Position numbers and translations under genes: made by a program. Below are positions 1-9,172 of a stretch of DNA of 64,000 bases, one piece after another. The DNA is taken from NCBI GenBank assembly GCA_965646165.1, contig CBFFYP010000005.1, forward strand, positions 1 through 64,000, in the 5' to 3' direction. The notes under the pieces were generated by a model. That model was not told the DNA's origin. It worked only from the letters and a program-made list of their open reading frames with translations, and did not search any database. Every line of letters begins with the position of its first letter. Position 1 is the first letter of the stretch. This DNA is from MGBC114844 sp910585855 (GTDB taxonomy: Bacteria; Bacillota; Clostridia; Lachnospirales; Lachnospiraceae).

Positions 1-262
1 AAAACCTAAGATTTTTTTCACATCCTGCTTCCATGCAGGGTGTGAAAAAAAAGGGGCGTGTTTAGCCCGGATGATAGGAAAACGGCTGTCTTATGGCTGG
101 TAATATCTTTCCTTACACCTGTTTCGTTTCGGCTGTCATGAGGGCAAATTGCGCCCCGGTCTGTCCGGTTGGATCAAAGAAAAGGCAGAAGTCTTAGAAC
201 TTCTTGCTTTTTGGAAACCAGAACAGCAGGCTGCCCACCGTTTTCGAATCTGGCGTCCTCTT
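1..262 (-). repeat. Large palindromic element, family L, copy 1 (cut by window start)
   Basis: This segment is the reverse complement of much of the elements at 8681-9021 and 54331-54671. Shared blocks include an inner hairpin around GCAGAAGTCTTAGAACTTCT, the block GGGGCGCAATTCGCCC (reverse complement here), and the terminal block ending in GGCGTCCTC at 251-260. The other end lies outside the window, so the outer palindrome cannot be fully checked. No convincing gene is seen in 1-370. Confidence 0.75.
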
Positions 263-370
263 GTAAAAGTTTTATAAAAGAGATTTTAAGCTTACATCTG
301 CCTTGAAGTAAATAGATATTTATGATAAAAATAGAGGTGAAAAAGAAAATTTTTAAGGAAAAAGAAAAGC

Positions 371-399
371 TAGACAATTTACGAGAGGAATATTATAAT
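371..399 (+). promoter_or_regulatory. Sigma-A type promoter of the degV gene
   Basis: TAGACA at 371-376 and TATAAT at 394-399 are separated by 17 bp, close to the vegetative consensus. A Shine-Dalgarno run AAAGGGG follows at about 411-417 just before the ATG at 426. Confidence 0.65.
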
Positions 400-425
400 A
401 ATTTTTAGGTAAAGGGGTAAAAAGC

Positions 426-1298
426 ATGAGTAAAATAGCATATGTTACAGATAGTAATAGTGGAATCACCCAAAAAGAAGCGAAAGAACTAGGAATTGCA
501 GTTCTGCCAATGCCTTTTTTTATCAATGGAGAAATTTACTATGAAGATATCAGTCTAACACAACAGGAATTTTATAAAAGACTGGAAGAAGACGCTGATA
601 TTTCCACATCGCAGCCTTCTCCTGCCGATATACAGGAATTATGGGATAAACTATTAGAAGAAGCAGATGAAATAGTGCATATTCCAATGTCCAGCGGGTT
701 AAGTGGTTCTTGTGCAACGGCACAGATGCTTGCAGAAGAATATGAAGGAAAGGTACAAGTAGTAAATAACCAAAGAATTTCCGTAACTATGCGTCAGTCC
801 GTAATGGATGCTCTAACGCTGGGAAAGGCAGGAAAAAGTGCAGCGGAAATTAAAGAAATATTAGAAGCACAAAAATTTGATTCCAGTATTTATATTTCAT
901 TAGAAACATTAAAATATTTAAAAAAAGGCGGACGAATTACACCGACTGCTGCTGCATTGGGAACGATTTTAAATCTAAAACCGGTTCTTCAGATACAGGG
1001 AGAAAAATTGGATGCCTATGCAAAAGCAAGAGGGATGAAAGCAGCGAAAAAGACAATGTTAGAAGCGATGAAAAAAGATTTTCAGACAAGGTTTCAAGAC
1101 TATGTAGATAAAAATGAAATGGAATTAATGTATGCATATTCTGGAAACCCGGAGGAAGCTTTGCAGTGGAAGCAGGAAATCGAAGAAGCATTTCCAAATA
1201 TGAAAGTGATAGGAGATCCTCTTTCATTAAGCGTAGCCTGTCATATAGGAAAAGGTGCGCTTGCGATTGCATGTGCAAGAAGAGTAATAGAAAAGTAA
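426..1298 (+). CDS. DegV family fatty-acid-binding protein
   Basis: The 290-residue product has the usual DegV length. It opens with the family signature AYVTDSNSGI (early acidic and Thr/Ser residues), carries the central HIPMSSGLSGS segment and the SLETLKYLKKGGRI block, and ends with a DegV-like C-terminal lobe. DegV proteins such as FakB bind a fatty acid and present it to the FakA kinase for phospholipid synthesis; they are cytosolic. That role is inferred from the family and no fakA is nearby. The ATG is preceded by AAAGGGG and a good promoter. It is a single-gene unit, separated from the ATP synthase operon by a 189-bp gap with its own promoter. Confidence 0.88.
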   Translation: MSKIAYVTDSNSGITQKEAKELGIAVLPMPFFINGEIYYEDISLTQQEFYKRLEEDADISTSQPSPADIQELWDKLLEEADEIVHIPMSSGLSGSCATAQMLAEEYEGKVQVVNNQRISVTMRQSVMDALTLGKAGKSAAEIKEILEAQKFDSSIYISLETLKYLKKGGRITPTAAALGTILNLKPVLQIQGEKLDAYAKARGMKAAKKTMLEAMKKDFQTRFQDYVDKNEMELMYAYSGNPEEALQWKQEIEEAFPNMKVIGDPLSLSVACHIGKGALAIACARRVIEK

Positions 1299-1316
1299 TA
1301 AAATAATTACAAAATA

Positions 1317-1345
1317 TTGTGTTATGAAAAAAAAGGTGCTATAAT
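1317..1345 (+). promoter_or_regulatory. Probable promoter of the ATP synthase operon
   Basis: TTGTGT at 1317-1322 and a perfect TATAAT at 1340-1345 are 17 bp apart. A leader of about 140 nt follows before the first gene at 1488. The -35 box is weak, so the call rests mainly on the -10 box and position. Confidence 0.55.
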
Positions 1346-1487
1346 CAAAAGGCGATAGCCATAATATGGAAAAAAAGAAACAGTGTTTCCATGAAAGAGA
1401 CAGAAAAAAATGGGGAATCATAGAAGGGAAGAAGCGAATAAGTTCCTATTACAAAGATAATAATGCAAAATAATAAGGAGGATTCCA

Positions 1488-1733
1488 ATGGAAAAACGTA
1501 CAGGAGGCTATCAAAATCTTGTGTTAATATCCCAGATTAGTATTCAGATTATGGTGCCGATTTTCCTCTGTCTTTTTTTAGGGCTTTGGTTAGATGAAAC
1601 TTTCGGAACTTGGTTTACGATTCCTCTTTTGTTTATGGGAATTGCGGCAGGCGGCAGAAATGCATGGATACTGGCAATGGGAGTAGCAAAAAGGGACAGC
1701 AGGAGGAAGAAAAAGGATGAAACGCATCAATAG
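1488..1733 (+). CDS. AtpZ/AtpI family small membrane protein
   Basis: The 81-residue protein has two hydrophobic segments (about residues 13-35 and 43-64) with a charged Arg/Lys-rich tail, matching the AtpZ-like proteins that precede atpI in Firmicute ATP synthase operons. Members of this family are implicated in cation (Mg2+/Ca2+) transport or c-ring assembly. It is the first gene of the atp operon and its 3' end overlaps the next gene by 17 bp, implying translational coupling. The start is supported by AAGGAGG at about 1474-1480. Confidence 0.75.
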   Translation: MEKRTGGYQNLVLISQISIQIMVPIFLCLFLGLWLDETFGTWFTIPLLFMGIAAGGRNAWILAMGVAKRDSRRKKKDETHQ

Positions 1734-2103
1734 TACCGTTTGGGAATTAGTCCTTGGGATTGTATTGACGGGTATTGTTTTAGAACTATTGATTTTGTTA
1801 TTTCTTTCAGATAAATTATCAATAAGCCTTGGACTGCTGATAGGTATGCTGACTGCGTCAGCGATGGTATTTCATATGTACTATTCAATAACAAAGATTT
1901 TAGATATGGGTGAAGGGGCAGCAAGAAAAGGGGCAGCAAAGGGATATGCAGTCAGAACTATTGGTCTTGTAGCGGTACTGTTAGTGGTGGCTGTAACAAA
2001 AAAAGCAAATCTGCTAAGCTGTGTAGCAGGAGTGTTTACATTGAAAGTAGCGGTGTATTTACAGCCGTTTACTCATAGAATAATAAGGAGGGTGAGAGAG
2101 TGA
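1717..2103 (+). CDS. atpI: ATP synthase subunit I-like protein (AtpI)
   Basis: This 128-residue hydrophobic protein has about four membrane segments and sits exactly where subunit I lies, between atpZ and atpB. AtpI is an assembly chaperone for the c-ring in the membrane. The sequence is poorly conserved in this family, so the call depends on membrane topology and position. It overlaps the preceding gene by 17 bp and the following atpB by 4 bp (GTGA). Confidence 0.72.
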   Translation: MKRINSTVWELVLGIVLTGIVLELLILLFLSDKLSISLGLLIGMLTASAMVFHMYYSITKILDMGEGAARKGAAKGYAVRTIGLVAVLLVVAVTKKANLLSCVAGVFTLKVAVYLQPFTHRIIRRVRE

Positions 2104-2873
2104 ATGTGCTATTAATGGCAGAACGGGCGATGTCCGCTTTATCAGCGGCGAATCTGGCAATACCGAAAAAGATGTTAGCACAGGAAAAAGAAGCTGATTT
2201 TTATATTAAGTTTTTATACGAATATGAGATAGGCGGACAGAAATTATATCTGACCACTACGCATGTCAGCCTCTTTATCGTTACTGTACTGTTGCTGATT
2301 TTATTTGTATGTGCCAGCCGCAAGATGAAGAACCCGGATGAAGTACCCGGAACATTCCAAAACATCTTAGAACTGTTTGTAGAGATGCTTGGAAATATGG
2401 TAAAGGGCATTATGGGAGAAAACGGAGTACGGTTTGTCAACTATATTTCCGCTATTTTTCTTTTTATTTTGTTCTGCAATATTTCCAGTTTGATTGGGCT
2501 GCGTCCGCCGACTGCGGACTATGGTGTAACACTTCCGCTTGGTTTGATTACTTTTGCGATGGTACACTATAACGGTATTAAAAAGAATAAGGTCAAGCAT
2601 TTTACAAATTTGTTCCAGCCGCTGCCGCTTTTATTTCCAATTAATTTAATTGGAGAATTTGCAGTTCCGTTATCATTATCATTGCGTCTGTTTGGTAACG
2701 TATTATCAGGAACGGTTATGATGGGACTTTGGTATGGATTGTTGCCGCTTTTGGTGAAGTTAGGAATTCCGGCGGCACTGCATGTTTATTTTGATGTATT
2801 TTCTGGAGCAATTCAGACCTATGTGTTCTGTATGTTGACAATGGTTTATGTCAATGATAAGATTGCAGATTAA
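2100..2873 (+). CDS. atpB: F0F1 ATP synthase subunit a
   Basis: The 257-residue membrane protein carries the subunit-a signature around LSLSLRLFGNVLSG, including the essential Arg that faces the rotor carboxylate, and a C-terminal FSGAIQTYVFCMLTMVY helix. It forms the ion half-channels of F0. Translation starts at a GTG overlapping the stop of atpI. It lies in a standard atpB-E-F-H-A-G-D-C order. Given the sodium-type subunit c, the channel is predicted to carry Na+. Confidence 0.93.
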   Translation: MNVLLMAERAMSALSAANLAIPKKMLAQEKEADFYIKFLYEYEIGGQKLYLTTTHVSLFIVTVLLLILFVCASRKMKNPDEVPGTFQNILELFVEMLGNMVKGIMGENGVRFVNYISAIFLFILFCNISSLIGLRPPTADYGVTLPLGLITFAMVHYNGIKKNKVKHFTNLFQPLPLLFPINLIGEFAVPLSLSLRLFGNVLSGTVMMGLWYGLLPLLVKLGIPAALHVYFDVFSGAIQTYVFCMLTMVYVNDKIAD

Positions 2874-2934
2874 AACAGAAAAAGACGCAGATTTTGATTG
2901 AAAAAAGATTGTTTTATTAAAGGAGGAAAACATT

Positions 2935-3201
2935 ATGTCAAACATTACGAACGAAGGTTTAATTTTAGCATGTTCTGCGATTGGTGCAGGGTTAGCATTG
3001 ATTGCCGGTATTGGTCCTGGAGTTGGTCAGGGTATTGCAGCAGGTCTTGCAGCAAATGCAGTAGGACGTAATCCGGGTGCAAAATCGGATATTACATCTA
3101 CGATGCTTTTAGGACAGGCAGTAGCCGAAACAACAGGTCTTTATGGTTTTGCAACAGCAATTATTTTGTTATTCGTAGCACCGTTGCTTGGAAAACTTTA
3201 A
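2935..3201 (+). CDS. atpE: F0F1 ATP synthase subunit c, Na+-type signature
   Basis: The 88-residue rotor subunit forms two membrane helices joined by a polar RNPGAKSD loop. Q32 lies in GPGVGQG, and V63, E65, T66, T67 and Y70 lie in QAVAETTGLYG. These are the positions of the Na+ ligands established for the Ilyobacter tartaricus c-ring (Q32, V63, E65, S66, T67, Y70), with the conservative change S66 to T. Sodium coupling is therefore inferred. A strong AAAGGAGG precedes the ATG, consistent with the high stoichiometry needed. Confidence 0.95.
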   Translation: MSNITNEGLILACSAIGAGLALIAGIGPGVGQGIAAGLAANAVGRNPGAKSDITSTMLLGQAVAETTGLYGFATAIILLFVAPLLGKL

Positions 3202-3252
3202 TTCGTACTCTAAATGGATTAGAAAGAAAAAAGGCCAAAAGGAGGCGAAAAC

Positions 3253-3768
3253 TTGGGACGTATATTTGACTTGGACTTGCAGCTCTTAAATGATGCTCTG
3301 ATACTGGCGATTAATGTATTTATCCTGTTTTTTGCGGCATCGTATCTGATGTTCAATCCGGTACGGGATATGTTAAAGAAGCGTCAAGATAAGATTGCAG
3401 CCGATATAGCTTCCGCTACAAAAAATAAAGAAGAGGCTCTTGCATTAAAGGAAGATTATAATGCCAGACTGAAAGAGGCGGATAAAGAAGTAGAAGCCAT
3501 TCTTTCTGAAGCACGCAAAAAAGCGTTAAAGCGTGAAGAAGAGATTGTAGCAGAGGCAAAGGAAGAAGCAGCAAGAATTATAAAGCGAGCCCAGACCGAG
3601 ATCGATCTGGAGAAAAAACGTGCAATGGATGATATGAAGAAAGAAATGATTCAGATTGCATCCATGATGGCGGGAAAAATTGTAACACAGTCTATGAATA
3701 TAGAGATTCAGGATGCGTTGGTAGAAGAAACCTTGAAAGAAATGGGTGAGAACACATGGCAAAATTAG
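3253..3768 (+). CDS. atpF: F0F1 ATP synthase subunit b
   Basis: The 171-residue protein has one N-terminal membrane helix (about residues 12-33) followed by a long, charged Ala/Glu/Lys-rich coiled coil, the form of the peripheral stalk subunit b. It starts at a TTG codon, 6 nt after AAAAGGAGGCG, which is the only start with a good ribosome site. Its 3' end overlaps atpH by 13 bp, suggesting coupled synthesis of the two stalk subunits. Confidence 0.93.
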   Translation: MGRIFDLDLQLLNDALILAINVFILFFAASYLMFNPVRDMLKKRQDKIAADIASATKNKEEALALKEDYNARLKEADKEVEAILSEARKKALKREEEIVAEAKEEAARIIKRAQTEIDLEKKRAMDDMKKEMIQIASMMAGKIVTQSMNIEIQDALVEETLKEMGENTWQN

Positions 3769-4301
3769 TATCCAAAACATACGGGGATGCATTATTTGAA
3801 CTGGCTTTGGAAGAAAACGCTATGGATATGCTTTTTGAAGAAGTCCAGGTTCTTTCAGAGGTTCTTGCCGCTGGCGATGAATTGATGAAGATATTGAATC
3901 ACCCGAAGATTGCAAAAGAAGAGAAACTTCAGGTAGTCGAAACAGTATTAAAGGGCAGGGTATCTGACCATTTAACAGGTTTTATCATGCTGGTTGTAAA
4001 TAAGGAACGGTACAATGAGCTGCCGGCAATCTTTTCGTATTTTATTGCAAGAGTAAAGGAATACAAGGGGATTGGAACAGCCTATGTGTCCTCGGCAGTT
4101 GAGCTTAGGGATACACAAAAAAAGGAAGTAGAGAAAAAGCTGCTTGCCACTACAGATTATAAATCATTTGAAATCTGCTATGAAATCCAAGAGGATTTGA
4201 TTGGAGGCATGGTAATTCGAATTGGAGATCGGGTAGTAGACAGCAGTATTAAAACAAAGCTGGAAAATATGACCAGAGAATTGATAAAGATACAACTTTA
4301 G
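3756..4301 (+). CDS. atpH: F0F1 ATP synthase subunit delta
   Basis: The 181-residue protein matches delta (OSCP) in length and in its N-terminal YGDALFELALEE motif. The C-terminal segment contains DLIGGMVIRIGDRVVDSSI, the family hallmark. It links the top of F1 to the b stalk. The gene overlaps atpF and is followed by atpA after 21 bp. Confidence 0.94.
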   Translation: MAKLVSKTYGDALFELALEENAMDMLFEEVQVLSEVLAAGDELMKILNHPKIAKEEKLQVVETVLKGRVSDHLTGFIMLVVNKERYNELPAIFSYFIARVKEYKGIGTAYVSSAVELRDTQKKEVEKKLLATTDYKSFEICYEIQEDLIGGMVIRIGDRVVDSSIKTKLENMTRELIKIQL

Positions 4302-4322
4302 GAAAGAAGGTGCGAAAGGTTC

Positions 4323-5825
4323 ATGAATTTGAGACCGGAAGAAATAAGTTCTGTAATCAAAGAACAGATCAAACATTATTCCACGCAGCTTGAAGTATCG
4401 GATGTTGGTACGGTAATTCAGGTAGCGGATGGAATCGCACGTATCCACGGTCTGGAAAATGCTATGCAGGGTGAATTATTGGAATTCCCGGGAGAAGTTT
4501 ACGGGATGGTTTTAAATCTCGAGGAGGACAATGTTGGTGCCGTATTGTTAGGTGCTGGCAATATCAGTGAAGGTGATACGGTAAAAACCACAGGACGAGT
4601 AGTAGAAGTTCCTGTTGGAGATGCGATGGTAGGACGAGTAGTAAATGCATTGGGACAGCCGATTGATGGAAAAGGCCCGATTGTTACAAAGCGGTATCGT
4701 CAGGTAGAGCGTGTAGCATCCGGAGTTATTTCCAGAAAGTCGGTTGATACACCACTGCAGACCGGAATTAAGGCAATTGATTCGATGATTCCGATTGGAC
4801 GAGGACAGCGTGAGTTAATTATCGGGGACAGACAGACCGGTAAGACAGCGATTGCGATAGATACGATTATTAATCAAAAGGGACAGGGAGTAAATTGTAT
4901 CTATGTGGCAATCGGACAGAAAGCTTCTACAGTGGCTTCGATTGTAAAGACATTGGAAGAATATGGTGCAATGGATTTTACAACGGTTGTTGTATCGACA
5001 GCAAGTGAATTAGCACCGCTTCAGTATATTGCTCCATATGCAGGCTGTGCGATTGGAGAGGAATGGATGGAGCAGGGAAAAGATGTATTGGTAGTTTATG
5101 ACGATTTAAGTAAACATGCAACGGCATATCGTACTCTTTCCCTATTGCTGAAAAGACCGCCGGGACGTGAGGCATATCCCGGAGATGTATTCTATTTACA
5201 TTCCAGATTATTAGAGCGGGCAGCCCGTCTTTCAGATGAGTTGGGGGGCGGTTCTTTAACGGCACTTCCAATTATTGAAACACAGGCAGGGGACGTATCT
5301 GCTTATATTCCGACAAATGTAATTTCTATTACAGACGGTCAGATCTATCTGGAAACAGAAGCATTTAATGCCGGTTTCCGTCCGGCTGTGAATGCAGGAC
5401 TTTCTGTATCCCGAGTAGGTGGTGCAGCGCAGATTAAGGCGATTAAAAAGATTGCTGCTCCGATTCGTGTGGAGCTGGCACAGTATCGTGAATTGGCAGC
5501 ATTCTCTCAGTTTGGATCGGAATTGGATGCCGATACCAAAGAAAAGTTAGCACAGGGCGAGCGTATTAAAGAAATGTTGAAACAGCCGCAGTATAAGCCG
5601 ATGCCGGTAGAATATCAGGTTATGATTATCTATGCAGCAACCAAGAAATATCTGTTAGATATTCCTGTTTCGGATGTTCTGCGTTTTGAAAAAGAGTTTT
5701 TTGAGTTTGTAGGAACGAAGTATCCAGAGATTCCGCAGACAATAAAAGAAACCAAGCAGATGGACGATGCAACAGAAAGCCTTTTAAAGAAGGCATTGGA
5801 TGAATTTAAGAAGAGCTTTAAGTAG
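4323..5825 (+). CDS. atpA: F0F1 ATP synthase subunit alpha
   Basis: The 500-residue protein has the P-loop GDRQTGKTAIAIDTI and the alpha-specific signature PAVNAGLSVSRVGGAAQ. It is the non-catalytic nucleotide-binding subunit of the F1 hexamer. Length and full-length colinearity are normal, and no frameshift is seen. Confidence 0.97.
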   Translation: MNLRPEEISSVIKEQIKHYSTQLEVSDVGTVIQVADGIARIHGLENAMQGELLEFPGEVYGMVLNLEEDNVGAVLLGAGNISEGDTVKTTGRVVEVPVGDAMVGRVVNALGQPIDGKGPIVTKRYRQVERVASGVISRKSVDTPLQTGIKAIDSMIPIGRGQRELIIGDRQTGKTAIAIDTIINQKGQGVNCIYVAIGQKASTVASIVKTLEEYGAMDFTTVVVSTASELAPLQYIAPYAGCAIGEEWMEQGKDVLVVYDDLSKHATAYRTLSLLLKRPPGREAYPGDVFYLHSRLLERAARLSDELGGGSLTALPIIETQAGDVSAYIPTNVISITDGQIYLETEAFNAGFRPAVNAGLSVSRVGGAAQIKAIKKIAAPIRVELAQYRELAAFSQFGSELDADTKEKLAQGERIKEMLKQPQYKPMPVEYQVMIIYAATKKYLLDIPVSDVLRFEKEFFEFVGTKYPEIPQTIKETKQMDDATESLLKKALDEFKKSFK

Positions 5826-5847
5826 GCAAGAAGGAAGGTGACCAGTT

Positions 5848-6705
5848 ATGGCTTCTATGCGAGATATACAGAGGCGGAAAAACAGTATTCAGAGTACCGG
5901 GCAGATTACAAAGGCGATGAAATTGGTTTCCACTGTAAAACTTCAGAAGGCAAGGGCAAAAGCAGAACAGGCAAGACCTTATTTTGAGCATATGTACAAT
6001 ACGGTATCTAGTATGCTTGCTTTATCTTCCGATATCAATCATCCTTATCTGAAAGCAGGAGAATCTAAGAAAAAAGCTGTGATTGTGGTGACATCCAACC
6101 GGGGACTTGCCGGAGGATATAACAGCAATATTATTAAACTGATTACCAGAGGAGAATTAAAACAGGAAGATTTAAAAATTTACTCGGTAGGACGAAAGGG
6201 AAAAGACTATCTCGAACGCAGAGGATATGAGATGGCTGCGGACTATTCGGACGTAATTAATGAACCGCTTTATAAAGATGCACAGGAAATCGGAAATGCT
6301 GTATTGACTGCATTTAAAAATAAAGAGGTAGGAGAGATTTATTTAGCTTATACTTCTTTTAAAAATACAGTCAGTCATCAGCCAAGACTGATTAAACTGC
6401 TTCCAGTGGAATTTGACCAGAAGGAGGCAGCAGAAAGCGGAAAGTCGATACCGATGAACTATGAACCGGACGAAGAAGAGGTATTGAATATTATTATTCC
6501 AAAATATATCTGCGGCTTGATCTATAGTGCCTTGGTAGAGGCGGTTGCCAGTGAAAACGGTGCAAGGATGCAGGCAATGGATTCGGCTACCAGCAATGCA
6601 GAGGAGATGATTGCGGATCTGTCCCTGATGTACAACCGTGCAAGACAGGGTTCGATTACGCAGGAATTGACCGAGATTATTGCCGGTGCGCAGGCAATTA
6701 GTTAG
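5848..6705 (+). CDS. atpG: F0F1 ATP synthase subunit gamma
   Basis: The 285-residue protein begins with MASMRDIQRRKNSIQSTGQI and ends with the gamma signature region ENGARMQAMDSATSNAEEMI and RARQGSITQELTEI. It is the central rotating shaft joining F1 to the c-ring. It lies 22 bp after atpA with AAGAAGGAAGGTG upstream of the ATG. Confidence 0.97.
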   Translation: MASMRDIQRRKNSIQSTGQITKAMKLVSTVKLQKARAKAEQARPYFEHMYNTVSSMLALSSDINHPYLKAGESKKKAVIVVTSNRGLAGGYNSNIIKLITRGELKQEDLKIYSVGRKGKDYLERRGYEMAADYSDVINEPLYKDAQEIGNAVLTAFKNKEVGEIYLAYTSFKNTVSHQPRLIKLLPVEFDQKEAAESGKSIPMNYEPDEEEVLNIIIPKYICGLIYSALVEAVASENGARMQAMDSATSNAEEMIADLSLMYNRARQGSITQELTEIIAGAQAIS

Positions 6706-6771
6706 AGCGGAACAACAATATTAAGAAAGGAAAAGCTATCATTTGTATATACTTTTAATAGCAGTGAGAAA

Positions 6772-8160
6772 ATGGCAGAGTTAAATGTTGGTAAGATTAC
6801 GCAGATTATTGGTGCAGTTTTGGACGTAAAGTTTTCGGCAAAACTGCCTGATATCAATGAAGCGATAAAGATCACCACAAAAGACGGAAAAACGCTGGTA
6901 GTAGAGGTATCTCAGCATTTAGGTGATGATACTGTACGCTGTATTGCAATGGGACCGACCGATGGTCTGGTACGTGGAATGGATGCAGTGGCTACCGGAG
7001 CACCGATTTCTGTTCCGGTTGGTGAAAATACATTGGGACGTATGTTTAATGTCCTTGGAGAGCCGATTGATAATATCGATCCTCCAAAGGGAGTAGAGTA
7101 TTATCCGATTCACAGGCAGGCTCCGGCATTTGAAGAACAGTCTACTTCTACTGAGATTTTGGAAACCGGAATTAAAGTAGTTGATTTGCTTTGCCCATAT
7201 CAAAAGGGTGGAAAGATTGGTCTGTTTGGCGGTGCAGGTGTAGGAAAAACAGTATTAATTCAGGAATTAATTCGTAATATCGCAACGGAGCATGGCGGAT
7301 ATTCTGTATTTACTGGTGTTGGAGAGCGCACCCGTGAGGGAAATGATCTCTATTATGAAATGAAAGAATCTGGCGTTATTGAAAAGACAACGATGGTATT
7401 TGGACAGATGAACGAGCCGCCGGGAGCCAGAATGAGAGTAGGTCTGACCGGGCTTACAATGGCAGAATATTTCCGGGATAAGGGTGGAAAGGATGTATTG
7501 TTATTTATTGACAATATCTTCCGTTTTACACAGGCAGGTTCAGAGGTATCAGCGCTGCTTGGACGTATGCCTTCTGCTGTAGGATATCAGCCTACCTTAC
7601 AGACAGAAATGGGTGCTTTGCAGGAGCGTATTACTTCGACAAAGAACGGATCGATTACTTCGGTACAGGCTGTTTATGTACCAGCGGATGACTTAACTGA
7701 CCCGGCTCCGGCTACTACATTTGCCCACTTGGATGCAACAACGGTTTTAAGCCGTTCGATTGTAGAGCTTGGAATTTATCCTGCAGTTGATCCGCTGGAA
7801 TCTACTTCGAGAATATTAGATCCTCGTATTGTTGGAGAAGAGCATTATCAGGTAGCACGTGGTGTGCAGGAGATTTTGCAGCGATATAAGGAACTGCAGG
7901 ATATTATTGCGATTCTTGGTATGGATGAGCTTTCAGAGGATGATAAGCTGATTGTATCAAGAGCAAGAAAGGTGCAGAGATATCTGTCACAGCCGTTTTT
8001 TGTTGCCGGACAGTTTACAGGATTGGAAGGACGTTATGTGCCTGTCAGTGAAACGATTCGTGGATTTAAGGAGATTTTGGAAGGAAAGCACGATGAGATA
8101 CCAGAAAGTTATTTCTTAAATACCGGAAGTATTGATGATGTGCTGGCGAAATGTAAGTAG
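6772..8160 (+). CDS. atpD: F0F1 ATP synthase subunit beta
   Basis: The 462-residue catalytic subunit has the Walker A GGAGVGKTVLIQELI, the GERTREGNDLYYEM segment with the catalytic Glu, Walker B DVLLFIDNIFRF and the ALLGRMPSAVGYQPTL block. Length is normal. The region directly before the ATG lacks a strong Shine-Dalgarno (only a GTGAG run); a better AAGAAAGG lies about 45 nt upstream, which is unusual for such an abundant protein. Confidence 0.97.
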   Translation: MAELNVGKITQIIGAVLDVKFSAKLPDINEAIKITTKDGKTLVVEVSQHLGDDTVRCIAMGPTDGLVRGMDAVATGAPISVPVGENTLGRMFNVLGEPIDNIDPPKGVEYYPIHRQAPAFEEQSTSTEILETGIKVVDLLCPYQKGGKIGLFGGAGVGKTVLIQELIRNIATEHGGYSVFTGVGERTREGNDLYYEMKESGVIEKTTMVFGQMNEPPGARMRVGLTGLTMAEYFRDKGGKDVLLFIDNIFRFTQAGSEVSALLGRMPSAVGYQPTLQTEMGALQERITSTKNGSITSVQAVYVPADDLTDPAPATTFAHLDATTVLSRSIVELGIYPAVDPLESTSRILDPRIVGEEHYQVARGVQEILQRYKELQDIIAILGMDELSEDDKLIVSRARKVQRYLSQPFFVAGQFTGLEGRYVPVSETIRGFKEILEGKHDEIPESYFLNTGSIDDVLAKCK

Positions 8161-8213
8161 TAAGCAGATTGTTTTTGCGGACGGCGTGATAAAGCGGATA
8201 GGAGAGGTGCAGG

Positions 8214-8621
8214 ATGGCAGAGTTATTTCAGTTGCAGATTATTTTACCAAACCGTATCTTATACGATAATCCGGTTTCCATGGTGGAAATGACTACGGGT
8301 GAGGGTGAAATTGGCGTCTATGCCAGACACCTTCCTGTAACTACTACATTAGCACCGGGAATTGTGCGGATTCACGAAGAGGGCGGAATTAAGCTGGCAG
8401 CGGTTCACTCTGGATTTGTGGTAATTTTAGGAGATAAAGTTACACTGATGGCAGAAGTGGCTGAGTGGCCGGATGAGATCGATGTCAATCGGGCAGAGGA
8501 AGCACGGATTCGTGCAGAACGGCGAATTGGCGGAGCAGAAGCCGGGGTAGATATTGCTCGGGCAGAGATGGCACTTCGGCGGGCATTGGTTCGGATTGAG
8601 ATTCGGGATCATGTAAAATAA
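8214..8621 (+). CDS. atpC: F0F1 ATP synthase subunit epsilon
   Basis: The 135-residue protein has the beta-sandwich N-terminal domain (TTGEGEIGVYARHLPVTTTL, SGFVVILGDKVTLMAEVAEW) and a C-terminal helical hairpin rich in Ala, Arg and Glu. It regulates F1 and joins it to the rotor. It is the last gene of the operon, preceded by AGGAGAGGTG and followed by a terminator. Confidence 0.94.
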   Translation: MAELFQLQIILPNRILYDNPVSMVEMTTGEGEIGVYARHLPVTTTLAPGIVRIHEEGGIKLAAVHSGFVVILGDKVTLMAEVAEWPDEIDVNRAEEARIRAERRIGGAEAGVDIARAEMALRRALVRIEIRDHVK

Positions 8622-8642
8622 AATATACGTTTTTTATAAGGG

Positions 8643-8675
8643 GACACTTGGCTTTTGGTCAGGTGTTCTTTTTTC
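8643..8675 (+). terminator. Rho-independent terminator of the atp operon
   Basis: ACACTTG and CAGGTGT form a stem with a loop of about nine bases, followed by a run of T residues with one interruption. It lies 22 bp after the atpC stop. Confidence 0.75.
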
Positions 8676-8680
8676 TTGGA

Positions 8681-9021
8681 GGGGACGCCAGATGCGAAAA
8701 CAAGGGGCAGCCTGCTGTTCCGGTTTCCAAAAAGCAAGAAGTTCTAAGACTTCTGCATTTTCATGCATCCAACCGGACAGACCGGGGCGCAATTCGCCCT
8801 TATGGCAGCCAAAATGTGACGGGCATACCAAAGGGTGTACTTTGCCGCAGCAAAACTGCTTCCCTTTTCTACGGGCTAAGCACGCCCCTTTTTTTGCATA
8901 CCCTGCATGGAAGCAGGATATGCAAAAAATCTTAGGCTTTCTGGCAGAAGTCAAGAACTTCTAACTTTTTTCCAAAGTCACTGCAGGCTGCCCCTTGTTT
9001 TCGCATCTGGCTGTTTCTTGA
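8681..9021 (+). repeat. Large palindromic element, family L, copy 2 (complete)
   Basis: About 340 bp bounded by perfectly complementary 22-bp arms at 8694-8715 and 8983-9004. Inside are an AGAAGTTCTAAGACTTCT hairpin, a conserved GGGGCGCAATTCGCCC block and a TTGCATACCCTGCATG / GCAGGATATGCAA stem. It resembles 1-262 (inverted) and 54331-54671. Long open frames on both strands follow from the symmetry and are not genes. The following 9022-9172 stretch shows no gene. Confidence 0.85.
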
Positions 9022-9172
9022 CCCCGGAACAAAAGAGAATCTCGTCCTTTCTACTGTATTCCAACCCGCTTCTTGCGTCTGGTGGGAAAAAAGTGAGCAA
9101 GTTTTTGCGTACAATTTGCATAATCCATTCTGCATGGCTGAATTATAACTTTTGTTTTGCAGGGTGAAATTG

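Noticed and set aside
8648..9167. Several open frames on both strands inside the L element
   Set aside because: They follow from the palindromic structure, are not conserved in the other copies, and lack ribosome sites.
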